From NCBI RefSeq assembly GCF_016587415.1, contig NZ_BNJI01000001.1:4875501-4939500 (forward strand): a DNA stretch of 64,000 nucleotides, given 5' to 3'. The stretch comes from Ktedonobacter sp. SOSP1-85. GTDB taxonomy: Bacteria; Chloroflexota; Ktedonobacteria; Ktedonobacterales; Ktedonobacteraceae. Position numbers and translations under genes: made by a program. This document shows positions 17,622 through 26,802 of this stretch, piece after piece; the stretch's first letter is position 1; every line of letters begins with the position of its first letter. A model generated the notes under the pieces. It had not been told where the DNA came from and did no database searches. It saw only the letters and a list, made by a program, of their open reading frames with translations.

Positions 17622-18572
17622 TCACCCGGCTTCAACAGTAGAGGAAGAATGCGCGTGGAGCTGGGTGACTGCCTGGGTTAACTGTGTCAGGATCTGTTCG
17701 ATCTGTTCCAGTCTGACCCAATCTTCAGCCTCAAAGGCTTCGAGCATGAGAGAGGAGGGCATGCTGGCGAACAGCATTCCCCCACGCTGAAGAAATTCCA
17801 TGGCGATTTCGCGCCAACGCATCCGTGCCTGCTGCTCGCGGCTCAAGGTATTGCGTTCAAGCACGCTTTCCCGTGCTTGCTCGCTCACACTGGCAAGGTG
17901 GCGTGAGAGCATGTCGCGCTGGCTGATCAGCTCTTTGACGTGCTGCTCTAGTGTCTGTATGTGTCGTTGGACCTCTGCTGGAAGAACAGGGGCCTCCTGT
18001 GCCTTGTGTTGGTGAAAGGCAATCTCCTCACGGAGTTGCTGGCGTTCTTGTTCCAACAGTTCGATCTGCCGACGAAACTGGAGCAGTTTGTCATAGTCTG
18101 GTGCCTGTTCCTGTGATGAAGCCATCACAGCGTCTCCCATTGTCTCCTGGCGTGCCTGCTCTTTGGCCGCGCGCACCGCTGGGAGCGTGGGCGCAATCTC
18201 GTGCTCTTCAATCTGCTTGAGCACGTTATCGGGGGCATTGAGCAGTTCGTAGAGGACCGAGATGGGGATGGCACCAAACCGATGGATATCCTCTCCAAAG
18301 CGCTCCGCTACGCGCATAAAGTTCTGGCAGCTTTGCCGGGTCAATCCCAATTCCCCTTTCACCCAGGTCATGAATTGCCCGTGAGGTAGGCGCTCTTTCA
18401 CAGCGTGCAGATTACGTCCAATCTGGATCACATCTTCGGCAGTTCGTTTGAGATAGCCCTGGGTTTCAACGGTTTTCTGGTAGACGAAGTGACGGGTCTC
18501 TTCGTCAAGAACGGTGTAGTCGAACGCGAGATGCTGAACTGGTGGCTGAGACGTGTGTTGAGGCGTTTGCAT
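17622..18572 (-). CDS. DUF3102-like coiled-coil protein of the conjugation operon
   Basis: The ATG at 18581 overlaps the upstream stop (ATGA), but the GGAGG there is only one base away. The ATG at 18572, with GGAGG ten bases upstream, is the likelier start (316 residues). Residues ~20-130 resemble DUF3102: an IGRNLHAVKERLPHGQFMTW segment and an HTH-like stretch GLTRQSCQNFMRVAERFG. Then follow helices with a strong heptad coiled coil (LEQERQQLREEIAFHQHK). Such proteins often accompany plasmid or ICE maintenance genes and are thought to bind DNA. It is the last gene of the minus-strand conjugation operon. Confidence 0.6.
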   Translation of the reverse strand: MQTPQHTSQPPVQHLAFDYTVLDEETRHFVYQKTVETQGYLKRTAEDVIQIGRNLHAVKERLPHGQFMTWVKGELGLTRQSCQNFMRVAERFGEDIHRFGAIPISVLYELLNAPDNVLKQIEEHEIAPTLPAVRAAKEQARQETMGDAVMASSQEQAPDYDKLLQFRRQIELLEQERQQLREEIAFHQHKAQEAPVLPAEVQRHIQTLEQHVKELISQRDMLSRHLASVSEQARESVLERNTLSREQQARMRWREIAMEFLQRGGMLFASMPSSLMLEAFEAEDWVRLEQIEQILTQLTQAVTQLHAHSSSTVEAG

Positions 18573-18577
18573 GCTCG

Positions 18578-19348
18578 TCATTCCTCCTTTCCCTTGGTGA
18601 CACGCTGGGATGCTTCCTCTGCCTGCTCTGCATGGGGCGCAATGAGAGGCAGAATTGCCTGCGGTAAGGCCGCTCCCTCGGGCAATGGAGGGAGCGAGGG
18701 AAGTGGGTGGCGAAGAGAGACCGGGTGATCGAAGAGACGCGTTGCCTGGATCTCAAAGAGATGCTCGATCATTTCTTTTGCCTGTTCAGGTTGCCTCACG
18801 ATGTGATGAATGGCCTTGGCTATTTCCGTCGTCATGGTATTGAGCGTCATGAGGTTCTTCATCTCCATGGCGCACCAGCTATCGGCAAAGGCCTGCTCGT
18901 TTTGCTGGTACGTCCAGGCGTGGTGTTTGGCCTCCATCACTTTGCGCAGGATCACCAGGGCGGTCACCTGCTCAAACCACTGAATCTGCGCCGGGGTACT
19001 GAGCCAGCGGTAGCGTTGCGTGTACTTGGTGAGTAGCCAGGTGCGATAGAGTTTGGTGAGCGGTTCAGCGCTCTGCGTCAGCGAGAGGACGTTGATGGAG
19101 TGCTGGAGGGAGGCGAGAAACTTGTTCCAGGTGCGCTCATCAAAGAGATCTTTGCCGTGCATGAGATGAGGCCTTCCTCGCGGATCGACCAGTTCCAGGT
19201 CCGCTGTGAGGTGATGCAAGCTCAAGCACTGCGTAAAGTTGGCACCGCGTACTGCCGAGAGCGCCTGGCGTTCGGCATGTTGCTCAAGAATGAGGGCTTC
19301 TGTGTGTTCCTGATCGATGGGTGTGCGAGGTGCATGGAACAGGTGCAT
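18578..19348 (-). CDS. Conserved-operon protein of unknown function
   Basis: 256 residues, not recognised. It is soluble, histidine- and leucine-rich and predicted mostly helical, with no transmembrane segment or nucleotide-binding motif. Its stop overlaps the downstream gene by four bases (ATGA), and it starts 18 bp after the TraG-like gene, so it is translationally coupled to the conjugation operon. A DNA-processing accessory role is plausible by position only. A possible relaxase was considered: no HUH or catalytic tyrosine/histidine cluster is visible. Confidence 0.6.
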   Translation of the reverse strand: MHLFHAPRTPIDQEHTEALILEQHAERQALSAVRGANFTQCLSLHHLTADLELVDPRGRPHLMHGKDLFDERTWNKFLASLQHSINVLSLTQSAEPLTKLYRTWLLTKYTQRYRWLSTPAQIQWFEQVTALVILRKVMEAKHHAWTYQQNEQAFADSWCAMEMKNLMTLNTMTTEIAKAIHHIVRQPEQAKEMIEHLFEIQATRLFDHPVSLRHPLPSLPPLPEGAALPQAILPLIAPHAEQAEEASQRVTKGKEE

Positions 19349-19366
19349 GGATGTCGTTCCTTTCTG

Positions 19367-22300
19367 CTAGTGTTTTTCTAGGGTCCCCAGGGGAGGAACA
19401 GGCTGAGAAGTAGCCTGTTGTCCCCCAGGCGCAACGGATGCTTCCTGGGGAGGCATTTCAGTACTCTCTGTTGAGGCCTGTGCTACTGATGCCTTTGGGC
19501 GGCGAATACGGACCCGTTTCTCGCTTGATGCGCGGGTCTGTTCGTCTTGAGCGATGAGCGTTTGTGCTTCCTGCGTGTGTGGGGCTTCCTCTGTTGCCTC
19601 CAACGGTGAGAGCGTGGATACGGGGAGGATGGCAGGTGAGGAGGAGTGTGCCACAGGTCGGTCGTCTGTTTCCCGAACAGAGGCGACGGACTCCAGGTGT
19701 GGGAATGGGGATGCTGTCTGTTCATGGAGACTCTCTTTCTTGCGTGGACGCGCTCCATGGCGCGCATTGAGCAGATCAAGCAGGGCATCGGCCTCATCGA
19801 CTGGGCGACCGTACCGCAACGTACATTGCTCGCGCAGGTGCTCTGCCACGGACACATTCCCAGCAGGTGGCAGATCAAGTCTGAGGGAAAAGAACGGAAG
19901 GCGTTGCCCTTTGAGTGACCAGCGCGCGTAGCAGGTGTAGTCGGGGAGGTTGGTCACGTCTTCAGGACTCAAAAGATGGCCCAGTTCGTGCCGTAGCAGG
20001 TAGGCATCTTCTCCGGCAAGCGTAAAGACAAAGAGATGATCGCTGTTGGCAAACACCGTTGGACGCAAGGCCCGATCGACGACATCGAGTTGGGCCAGTG
20101 ATTGGGTTGCCAGGACCAGGAAGGTGCCGGCTTTGCGGAGTTCACTCAGGATGGAGCCGTAATTGACGGGGTAGTTTTTGAACTCGTCGACCAGGAGCAA
20201 AAAGACGTTGCGCTCTGACGGTGGAAGAGAGAGTTGCCGTGAGAGCGCCGCTGAAAAGAGTCCTAGGACGGATGCACCAATGAGGGAGGAGACATCCTGG
20301 CCGACATGCCCGCTTGCCGTATTGACGAGCAGGACCTGGCCCTGTTCCACGATCTGCGAAAAGTTGATGGTTGAGGTGGGTTGCCCAAGCAGGCGCCGTG
20401 AGATCGGCGCACTGGCAAAGGCCGAGATTTTGGTCAGGACGGGCGTGGTAATCTCATCCTGCATTCTGGCATCAAGACGTTCATAATACTGGTGCCACCA
20501 GTCAAGCACGTGCACATCCTCCACCAGGTCGAGGACGCGTGCACGAAAGCTCTGCTTATTGAGCAAGACTGTGAGATCGAGCAGGGTATATTGTTGCGCC
20601 GGACCCTGGTGGGGATCCGTATGTACGAGTGTCCGGTTGGCCTCAAAAAGAGCCTTGAGTGAAAAGCGCATCACATTTTCCACACGCGGTCCCCAGGCCG
20701 TGCTCCAGATGCCTTTGAAGGTGGTGAGAAGATGACTGACGATGAGGTCTGCTTCTTCCAGGGACGCGACCTGTGTGGCATCAAGGGGATTGATCCCAGG
20801 AGGAAACCCCTGTTGATGCAAATCAAGAAGGACGACTTCCTCTTCTCGTTCTGGCGGCAGCAACCCCAGAAGATCCTCGATTAAATCACCGTGCGGCTCG
20901 ATGACGCAGAGGCCGGGGTCTGGCTGGAGACAGGTAGAGAGATGCGCCAGCGCCAGGTGGTGAAAGAGGGTGCTCTTGCCTTTTCCGGTCCGCCCGATCA
21001 CGAATTTATGCTTGAGGAGTTCCGAGGGAGGAAAGCGCACCGGCACACTTCTGCCAGCATGGGTAGAGGTGCCAAGCTGCCACCCGTTCCCGGTCGTGAG
21101 CACATGGGGAGCGAGCAGCGAGCGTTCTTGCCGTTGTTCGACATTGGTCCCTTCACTCAAGTGGTCTCCAGGTGGTAAATGCCAGAGGGTTGCCACTTCT
21201 TCCCCGGTGAGAAAGAGTGGGCCCCATTGGAGGCCCCTCCACCAGGTGCCTTCCTGCGCCAGGCGCTGGGCGTGATGTGCAGAGAGTCTGCGGGTGGTAA
21301 AGTAGGCCGTTGAAGTGTGCGTATGCCTGTAGGCGGCAACGAGCATGGCATGCATCTGTTGATGGCGTCGTTGCTGTGCTCGTTTCTGCTGCAACGTGTG
21401 CCAGGAGGATGTGAGCCGTGCTCTGATGATGGTGGCGAGTGCCTGTGGCGTCTGCATGAGCGGTTGCGTCTGATGGGTATCCATCTGGGGAGCCTCTTCG
21501 ATGAGATAGAGACGCAGACGCGCCCGGTAAGCACTCTTGCCAATTTTCTCGGCCACCCGTTTCATGTCATAGTATCTCGTCCCCCCAAACAGACGCTCTC
21601 CTAGCCAGCATATCCCTCTGATGGTTCCCGCGATGAGCGTGATTCCCACCACCAGCCCTATCCCAAGAATGGCCTCTTGGGAAGAGGAGAGATGTGGAAG
21701 TGAGCCATGCAGGAGACTCAGCACGTCCTCCTGAAGCCACGAGGGGAAGAGATGATGTGCCTGGGCGTAGTTCCAGACGAGCAGGAGCCCTACCACGATG
21801 CCCAGGAGCACGAGTTGTTCCCAGCCGGGCGTGCCCCGGCGCAGACGCCCTTGCGCCTCTCGACGCTGCTCTCGCTCTTCCTCAAGCGGGTGTTCGACGG
21901 CGAGACGTTGATACTTGCGCGCCCAGGTCGGCGGCAGCGGAGTGAGCGCCAGTTGCGTGATTGCGCGTATCCCGACAGGAAGATGTTCAAGCGTGGTGAG
22001 CACCCCGAGCAAGGGATCGATCCCTTGCTCATGTGGTTTTCCGGGGGACCAGGATTGCAGTGTCTCGTAGGCTTCGCCCCCGGCCCGCAGCTCCATCGCA
22101 CTCACGATCTCATGTTCTTGTAGGTGTAACGGGTCTTCTTCAGGGGGAACGTGGCGTACGATGGCCTGGGGATAGCGCACCTGGATCTGCCGTGTCGCGG
22201 CACGTAGGGCGTCTTCAGACCGGGCGCGCAGGAGAAATTGCACGCTGCGTGCCTGATGGGTGTTGGCAGGTGTGCTTGCGATTTCCAGGGCGAGTGCGCT

Positions 22301-22432
22301 TCCTTGCAGCACCAGGGATTGCATGGTGCCTTCCAGGGCGCTACGTTCAACCAGCGTCATCCCACGAGCAGGGATGATGCGGGCGGCAAAGGAGAGGGAC
22401 TTTTGCTGTGTCAATGGCCGGAGGTTCTTCAT
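19367..22432 (-). CDS. TraG/VirD4-like type IV secretion coupling ATPase
   Basis: 1021 residues. Two N-terminal hydrophobic helices (about 205-225 and 253-275) are followed by a cytoplasmic motor domain with Walker A IGRTGKGKST (about 480-489), a strand LCVIEPHGDLIEDLL, and Walker B VFLLLVDEFKNYP (about 745-757), then LATQSLAQLD. These match the coupling proteins that feed DNA into conjugation channels, with a HerA/DUF87-like core. The long proline/glutamate-rich tail after ~890 is probably disordered. The start overlaps the VirB4 stop by four bases, and GGAAGG precedes it. Together with VirB4, this gives the two ATPases expected of a minimal system. Confidence 0.85.
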   Translation of the reverse strand: MKNLRPLTQQKSLSFAARIIPARGMTLVERSALEGTMQSLVLQGSALALEIASTPANTHQARSVQFLLRARSEDALRAATRQIQVRYPQAIVRHVPPEEDPLHLQEHEIVSAMELRAGGEAYETLQSWSPGKPHEQGIDPLLGVLTTLEHLPVGIRAITQLALTPLPPTWARKYQRLAVEHPLEEEREQRREAQGRLRRGTPGWEQLVLLGIVVGLLLVWNYAQAHHLFPSWLQEDVLSLLHGSLPHLSSSQEAILGIGLVVGITLIAGTIRGICWLGERLFGGTRYYDMKRVAEKIGKSAYRARLRLYLIEEAPQMDTHQTQPLMQTPQALATIIRARLTSSWHTLQQKRAQQRRHQQMHAMLVAAYRHTHTSTAYFTTRRLSAHHAQRLAQEGTWWRGLQWGPLFLTGEEVATLWHLPPGDHLSEGTNVEQRQERSLLAPHVLTTGNGWQLGTSTHAGRSVPVRFPPSELLKHKFVIGRTGKGKSTLFHHLALAHLSTCLQPDPGLCVIEPHGDLIEDLLGLLPPEREEEVVLLDLHQQGFPPGINPLDATQVASLEEADLIVSHLLTTFKGIWSTAWGPRVENVMRFSLKALFEANRTLVHTDPHQGPAQQYTLLDLTVLLNKQSFRARVLDLVEDVHVLDWWHQYYERLDARMQDEITTPVLTKISAFASAPISRRLLGQPTSTINFSQIVEQGQVLLVNTASGHVGQDVSSLIGASVLGLFSAALSRQLSLPPSERNVFLLLVDEFKNYPVNYGSILSELRKAGTFLVLATQSLAQLDVVDRALRPTVFANSDHLFVFTLAGEDAYLLRHELGHLLSPEDVTNLPDYTCYARWSLKGQRLPFFSLRLDLPPAGNVSVAEHLREQCTLRYGRPVDEADALLDLLNARHGARPRKKESLHEQTASPFPHLESVASVRETDDRPVAHSSSPAILPVSTLSPLEATEEAPHTQEAQTLIAQDEQTRASSEKRVRIRRPKASVAQASTESTEMPPQEASVAPGGQQATSQPVPPLGTLEKH

Positions 22433-25158
22433 GCTCTCTTTCCTTCCTTCTGTGTCTGCTGGCGTTGAACTGCCAGTTCTTGTGGGTCAGTGGTGATCAG
22501 GGCATGCTCTTCAGGTGAGGCGTTCATTTCGACCAGCATGCGTTTGGAGCCGACGGAGAGCAAGGCTCGGTTCTGTGGCATGGAGAGGAGCAACTGCTCT
22601 TCTTCTTGTGTCAACCCGAATGCCTCACTGGCTGCCTGAGCACCGACGCTATCCAGGCGTTTTAAGACTTTGATGAGCGCGTTCTGCGCGATGATGTTGC
22701 CGTAGGGGTTGAGAATGAATTGCTCCGGGTTCTGGGTGATGGTGACCAGGCTCAGGTAGTGCTTGCGCGCTTCACGTGCCAGGCGTTCCAGAAATCGCCC
22801 TCCTTCCTCGTGTGCGATGAGCGACCAGGCCTCATCAATGTAGCAACGCCTGGGGCGTGGATGAAAGAGGGCCTGCGACCAGATGAGTTCCGCAATCAAA
22901 AACATGCCAATGGGACGCAGTTCTCGACTGCCACGGAGCTCGCTCACATCAAAGCTGATGAGCGAGGTCTCAAGCGTCACACTGGTCTGGCGATTGAAGA
23001 GGCCAGAGAGGCTGCCATGGACGTAGCGCTCCAGCCGATCAGCGAGCCCATAGTCATCCTGGCCGACCACTCCGCTTTTGAGCACATCGTAGAGATCGCG
23101 CAAGAAGGGCGCCTGCCGATCATGGGTGCGTGGGTCAGTTGTAATGCCTACCCGCCGGTAGCACTCGTAGAAGGCCCGATCCAGGAAGGCTTTCTCACGC
23201 GCAGAGAGCGTGGTAGGATGAGGGATGTATTCCGCGAGGAGCAAATCCAGGAAGGCGTGCAACTGCGTCATCTTTTCCGCGAGCCGATCTCCACGCCGCT
23301 GGGTGGTGACGTACCAGTCCATGTCCACGCCCCGCGGGAGCACATCAAAGGGGTTGATAGCGTGCTCTGAACCCGGCGAGAGGCGAAGGACCGTCCCCCC
23401 AAACACGTTGACCAGGCGCTCATATTCGCGGGATGGATCGAGAATGAGCACCTGGGTATCGGGATGGCGGAAGCGTTGGTGCAACAGCCACAACTTGACG
23501 GCATAGGACTTGCCACTTCCGGTGACTCCTCCCCAGAACTCATGGGGGCTTTCCAGCGCCCAGGGATTGAGCAGGACGGGTTCACCACTCGTGGTCACGC
23601 CCACAAAGGTGCCATCCTGCATGGCGAAGGACTCACTCATGAAGGGGAAGGTGCAGGCGGCGACTGTACTGGTGGTCGTGAAGGTGCGCCCCAGCGTATC
23701 CGTACAGGTGGGTTGGCATGCGCGGAAAGCCTCAGCATGTTCCAGGGTGGTTGGGTGGGCCACAAAGAGATGCTGATGCAGGATCTGGCGCAGGCGCTCG
23801 GTTCGTTCATTTAGCGTGGTGAGGTCGGGCGCACGAACTAACAGATAGAATCCCATCTCCAGCATGCTCTCTTCCCCGGATGCCAGCGGCCCAATGAGCG
23901 CCGTCACATCGGCTTCAGCAACCTGGAGGGTCGGGTCCTGTTGTCGGCCTCGATGCAGGTTCATCCGCTGGGTAGAGGCGTACTGCTCTTTGCGGAAGAG
24001 GAGTCGCTTGACGAATTCCGCCGTGTTTTGCGGCGAGAAATGGAAACACAGATCAAAGATTTCATCACAGGCGAGCAGCGGCGAGAGACACCCCTCCACA
24101 ATTTCGCGCGGGAACCCAACGACGGCGAGTCCACGCACATATTCCTCGCCAACCTGCATGTAGCGCGAGGTAACGCGAACGCTTTCCGGAGCCAGCAGGT
24201 CTTTGAGAGCCATGAGATCAGCAGGGGCCAGCAAACGGTCACGGGCTGAGGGCAGGAGCAAGGCCTCTTCCATCTGTGCAGTATACGGATCGAACGATGC
24301 CTCTTCCTCCTGTGATGTGGGTGAAAGCACATCAAGGGCTGGACGCGCGAATGGTTTATCCGAGAGCGCGAAGATGCTCTCAGGCAGCGGAAAGCCCAGC
24401 GCTTGCTCTCCCTGGAGCGCGCCATGCGTCAGATCGGCCAGCTCTTTGCCTGCCAGCCGGTGGCTGAGTAACCCCATCGCGGCCAGTTGATGCTGTAGTG
24501 CCTGAATGCGGGTAGCAAGGATCTGTTGGGCCTCATCCAGACGCTTCTCTCGCGCACGTGTTCTGGCTCGACGGCTGAGCAGGCGCCAGAGGGAGCTGTT
24601 CCAGGTGCTCTGTATCCCTTCCTGCTCACTGCTGATCAGGAGATAAAAGCGACGATCAATGAGCGTGCGTTGTGCTCCAAGGAGACGCATGGCGCGTTCA
24701 TGCGAGATGGCAATCTCTGAGGCTTCTCCTTGCCAGAGGTCCTCGTGAGTATAGAGTTGTTCTACATAAGAGGAGAGATCCATCGGCTTCGAACGAATGA
24801 GGATCTGGATGGGAAAACGCAGCGAACGCAGAAGGGCGCGAAAGGCCAGCATCATCGTCGAGCGTTCCTCTTGAGATTTCAGGGTGTAGTTGGTCGCCCG
24901 TATCTCAAGAACTGCCAGATAGTCACGTTCTTGCGGCCCCTCTGCCAGAGGCGCACGATTGACCAGTACATCCTGGACAATGTGATCGAGAAAGACAAAC
25001 TGGCGCTGCACGCTTCCATGTTTTTGGCTCCGTCGATGCTTGCGACGAGCACGAGGTGGACGCTGGCGGCGTGCACGCTCTTTTCCCACTTGTGAACGCT
25101 CCTGTCGCACTGTGAGGAGCACTGGTTCGTTGGCAATCTGCTCATCTTTCACGATCAT
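22429..25158 (-). CDS. VirB4/TraE-like conjugation ATPase
   Basis: 909 residues from the ATG at 25158, chosen because it has AGGAGGG six bases upstream and overlaps the preceding stop as ATGA; the ATG at 25164 touches the ribosome-binding site. The N-terminal ~450 residues form the VirB4 N-domain. The motor carries Walker A GGVTGSGKSYAVK (about 540-550), LILDPSREYERLV, Walker B CYIDEAWSLI (about 775) and TITQNPEQF. VirB4 energises assembly of the secretion channel and pilus. It sits between the PrgI-like and TraG-like genes in a fully coupled operon. Confidence 0.88.
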   Translation of the reverse strand: MIVKDEQIANEPVLLTVRQERSQVGKERARRQRPPRARRKHRRSQKHGSVQRQFVFLDHIVQDVLVNRAPLAEGPQERDYLAVLEIRATNYTLKSQEERSTMMLAFRALLRSLRFPIQILIRSKPMDLSSYVEQLYTHEDLWQGEASEIAISHERAMRLLGAQRTLIDRRFYLLISSEQEGIQSTWNSSLWRLLSRRARTRAREKRLDEAQQILATRIQALQHQLAAMGLLSHRLAGKELADLTHGALQGEQALGFPLPESIFALSDKPFARPALDVLSPTSQEEEASFDPYTAQMEEALLLPSARDRLLAPADLMALKDLLAPESVRVTSRYMQVGEEYVRGLAVVGFPREIVEGCLSPLLACDEIFDLCFHFSPQNTAEFVKRLLFRKEQYASTQRMNLHRGRQQDPTLQVAEADVTALIGPLASGEESMLEMGFYLLVRAPDLTTLNERTERLRQILHQHLFVAHPTTLEHAEAFRACQPTCTDTLGRTFTTTSTVAACTFPFMSESFAMQDGTFVGVTTSGEPVLLNPWALESPHEFWGGVTGSGKSYAVKLWLLHQRFRHPDTQVLILDPSREYERLVNVFGGTVLRLSPGSEHAINPFDVLPRGVDMDWYVTTQRRGDRLAEKMTQLHAFLDLLLAEYIPHPTTLSAREKAFLDRAFYECYRRVGITTDPRTHDRQAPFLRDLYDVLKSGVVGQDDYGLADRLERYVHGSLSGLFNRQTSVTLETSLISFDVSELRGSRELRPIGMFLIAELIWSQALFHPRPRRCYIDEAWSLIAHEEGGRFLERLAREARKHYLSLVTITQNPEQFILNPYGNIIAQNALIKVLKRLDSVGAQAASEAFGLTQEEEQLLLSMPQNRALLSVGSKRMLVEMNASPEEHALITTDPQELAVQRQQTQKEGKRA

Positions 25159-25607
25159 GACCATCCCTCCTGTTCGTGTTCACTCTGGCTGTGTTCCTCC
25201 TGCCGTGTATGGGCTCTTTTTCGTGCCTGTCGTGTGCGTTGCTCGACCTCATCCCATTTAGCGCTGCGCCAGACGTAGGTCATCGGAGCCAGGCGCGCGC
25301 GCATCCAAACTACGACCCAGAGTTCAAGCGAGCGATCTGCAATCTGGAGAAAGGTGAAGGCGAGCGTTCCCAGAATGAGTGGGAGCACGACCAGCAAGGC
25401 GAGGCCTCGACTCCAGAGGAGCCCTCCTCCCCAGGCCATTGCCCAGGTCAGGACCTGGAGAAAGAAAGCATAGGTCACACTAGCCCCGGTGATCAGTACC
25501 AGGAGTTGACGAGCTGTCAGTCCAAAGAGCAGCTTATCAGGTTCGTTCATATGCGTGGGGACGGTGTAGGTCTGCCGTCTTATGGACGCATCTGTCGTGT
25601 GGGTCAT
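25155..25607 (-). CDS. PrgI/VirB3-like inner membrane protein
   Basis: The true start is the ATG at 25607 with AAGGAG nine bases upstream (150 residues); the frame is open to 25916, but the extra N terminus overlaps the pilin-like gene and has shadow composition. Sequence begins with a short polar segment (YTVPTHMNEPDKLLFGLTAR), then two hydrophobic helices (about 33-55 and 60-85), then a basic tail. This is the PrgI/VirB3 layout, which in Gram-positive conjugation systems sits directly before VirB4, as here. Confidence 0.75.
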   Translation of the reverse strand: MTHTTDASIRRQTYTVPTHMNEPDKLLFGLTARQLLVLITGASVTYAFFLQVLTWAMAWGGGLLWSRGLALLVVLPLILGTLAFTFLQIADRSLELWVVVWMRARLAPMTYVWRSAKWDEVEQRTRQARKRAHTRQEEHSQSEHEQEGWS

Positions 25608-25668
25608 CGCAAAATACTCCTTTCGTTGCTGGAAGATGGATGTGGCTGGACGTCTCTTACGCATTCCA

Positions 25669-26055
25669 TCAGGGGGCAGCGTTATTGATGATGGACGAGA
25701 TGGCCGTTGCGAGCAATACGAGCGCCAGTCCTCCCAGGGCGCGGTAGAGCGCGGCCTTCGCGTGATCCTGGGATCGCTCATGAGGAAACATGAGACCGAT
25801 CGCACCCCACGCAAAGAAGAAGAGGGCGACGGCATACGCCACGGGTTTAATGCCGTTGTCATAGAGATTTTTGAAAAACTGGGTGATGGTCGAGGCATCT
25901 CCACCTCCTCCAGCATCTGCTATGGCGAGTGGGAAGAGGGGATGGGGAATGGGAGGGTCCGTGAGCCAGCTCACAAGGCGAAGCGTGGGCAGGCTTCCCA
26001 GGACCCGCATCACGGTGGCTGCGAGTATTGGATGCCAGTAAATCATGGTCATCAT
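25669..26055 (-). CDS. Small VirB2/TrbC-like pilin or channel protein
   Basis: 128 residues. A signal-like N-terminal region is followed by a glycine-rich linker (ADAGGGGDASTITQFFKNLY) and two hydrophobic helices, VAYAVALFFFAWGAIGLMF and LGGLALVLLATAISSII. Two helices joined by a short charged loop is the VirB2/TrbC arrangement. The gene lies between the CHAP hydrolase and the PrgI-like gene, where pilin-like subunits are commonly encoded. Sequence identity to known pilins cannot be judged here. Confidence 0.6.
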   Translation of the reverse strand: MMTMIYWHPILAATVMRVLGSLPTLRLVSWLTDPPIPHPLFPLAIADAGGGGDASTITQFFKNLYDNGIKPVAYAVALFFFAWGAIGLMFPHERSQDHAKAALYRALGGLALVLLATAISSIINNAAP

Positions 26056-26078
26056 CGTGTTCTCCTTTTCGTTCTTTG

Positions 26079-26777
26079 TTAGGAAAGGGTCAGAGGGTGT
26101 AGGTAGCCCACCACTTCAAAGGCATTCCAGTACCCATTGTGGGTATTGATGGATCCATCCGGGTTGAGCGGGAGGGTCTGAATGGGAAATTCCCCATTGG
26201 CCTGGGCAAAGGTAATGGCGGTATGGTGAGGGGCAACGCCAAGGACAATACTGACATGTCCGTAGGCCCCTCCATTCCAGGCCATGATATCGCCAGGTTG
26301 TGGAAGGTTCCCACGCGCAGGGAGGCGTTGCCAACCCGGCTCATTGGCAAAGTGCCCCCAGTACTGATTGGCATTCTGGCCCTGGACGGGGAGTGGCTGG
26401 ACATAGGCATAGGCAGCGATGACGAACACCACGCACTGAAAGGTATCTGGTTGCCAGGCCGCACATCCGGAGCAGTGCGCGTTGGCCCACGCGATGATCT
26501 CAGGCGGGAAGCCCGCGTCATAGTAGTGGTCAGCGCCACTGCCCTGACAATCGGTAGGAAGGCGAGCGGGCGTGCAGTGCAGATGGGCTGCCATCTTGAG
26601 GGCCCACTGCACCACTTCGCCACGTTTTCCCGAGCCCGAGGTATCGATGGTTTGCAGACCGGGATTCGTTGTCTGAGGGACTCCTTGAGCCTGTGCGTCC
26701 ATGGCGACCGTCATGCTTGTGCCAAACATTCCTAGCATGACGAGGACCATGCCGCCAAGAAGGAGAAACTTGAGCAT
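26079..26777 (-). CDS. CHAP-domain peptidoglycan hydrolase of the secretion system
   Basis: The ATG at 26777 (AAGGAGAG upstream) starts a 232-residue protein; the longer frame overlaps the upstream gene. Residues 1-30 form a signal peptide or anchor (LLLGGMVLVMLGMFGTSM). The C-terminal half is a CHAP amidase/endopeptidase with the catalytic cysteine in DTFQCVVFV (Cys115) and histidine in GAYGHVSIVLG (His174). Conjugation systems of Gram-positive type use such enzymes to open the cell wall for the channel (VirB1 role). Extra cysteines at CSGC (102-105) may form a disulfide. Confidence 0.82.
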   Translation of the reverse strand: MLKFLLLGGMVLVMLGMFGTSMTVAMDAQAQGVPQTTNPGLQTIDTSGSGKRGEVVQWALKMAAHLHCTPARLPTDCQGSGADHYYDAGFPPEIIAWANAHCSGCAAWQPDTFQCVVFVIAAYAYVQPLPVQGQNANQYWGHFANEPGWQRLPARGNLPQPGDIMAWNGGAYGHVSIVLGVAPHHTAITFAQANGEFPIQTLPLNPDGSINTHNGYWNAFEVVGYLHPLTLS

Positions 26778-26802
26778 CCCTTCTCTCCTTTCTTCCCTTT
26801 GC

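Noticed and set aside
18578..19348. Relaxase identity for the unknown conjugation-operon protein
   Set aside because: No HUH motif, no catalytic tyrosine context and no conserved relaxase block were visible.
22720..23370. 216-codon frame antisense to VirB4
   Set aside because: Shadow of the VirB4 gene; no motif.
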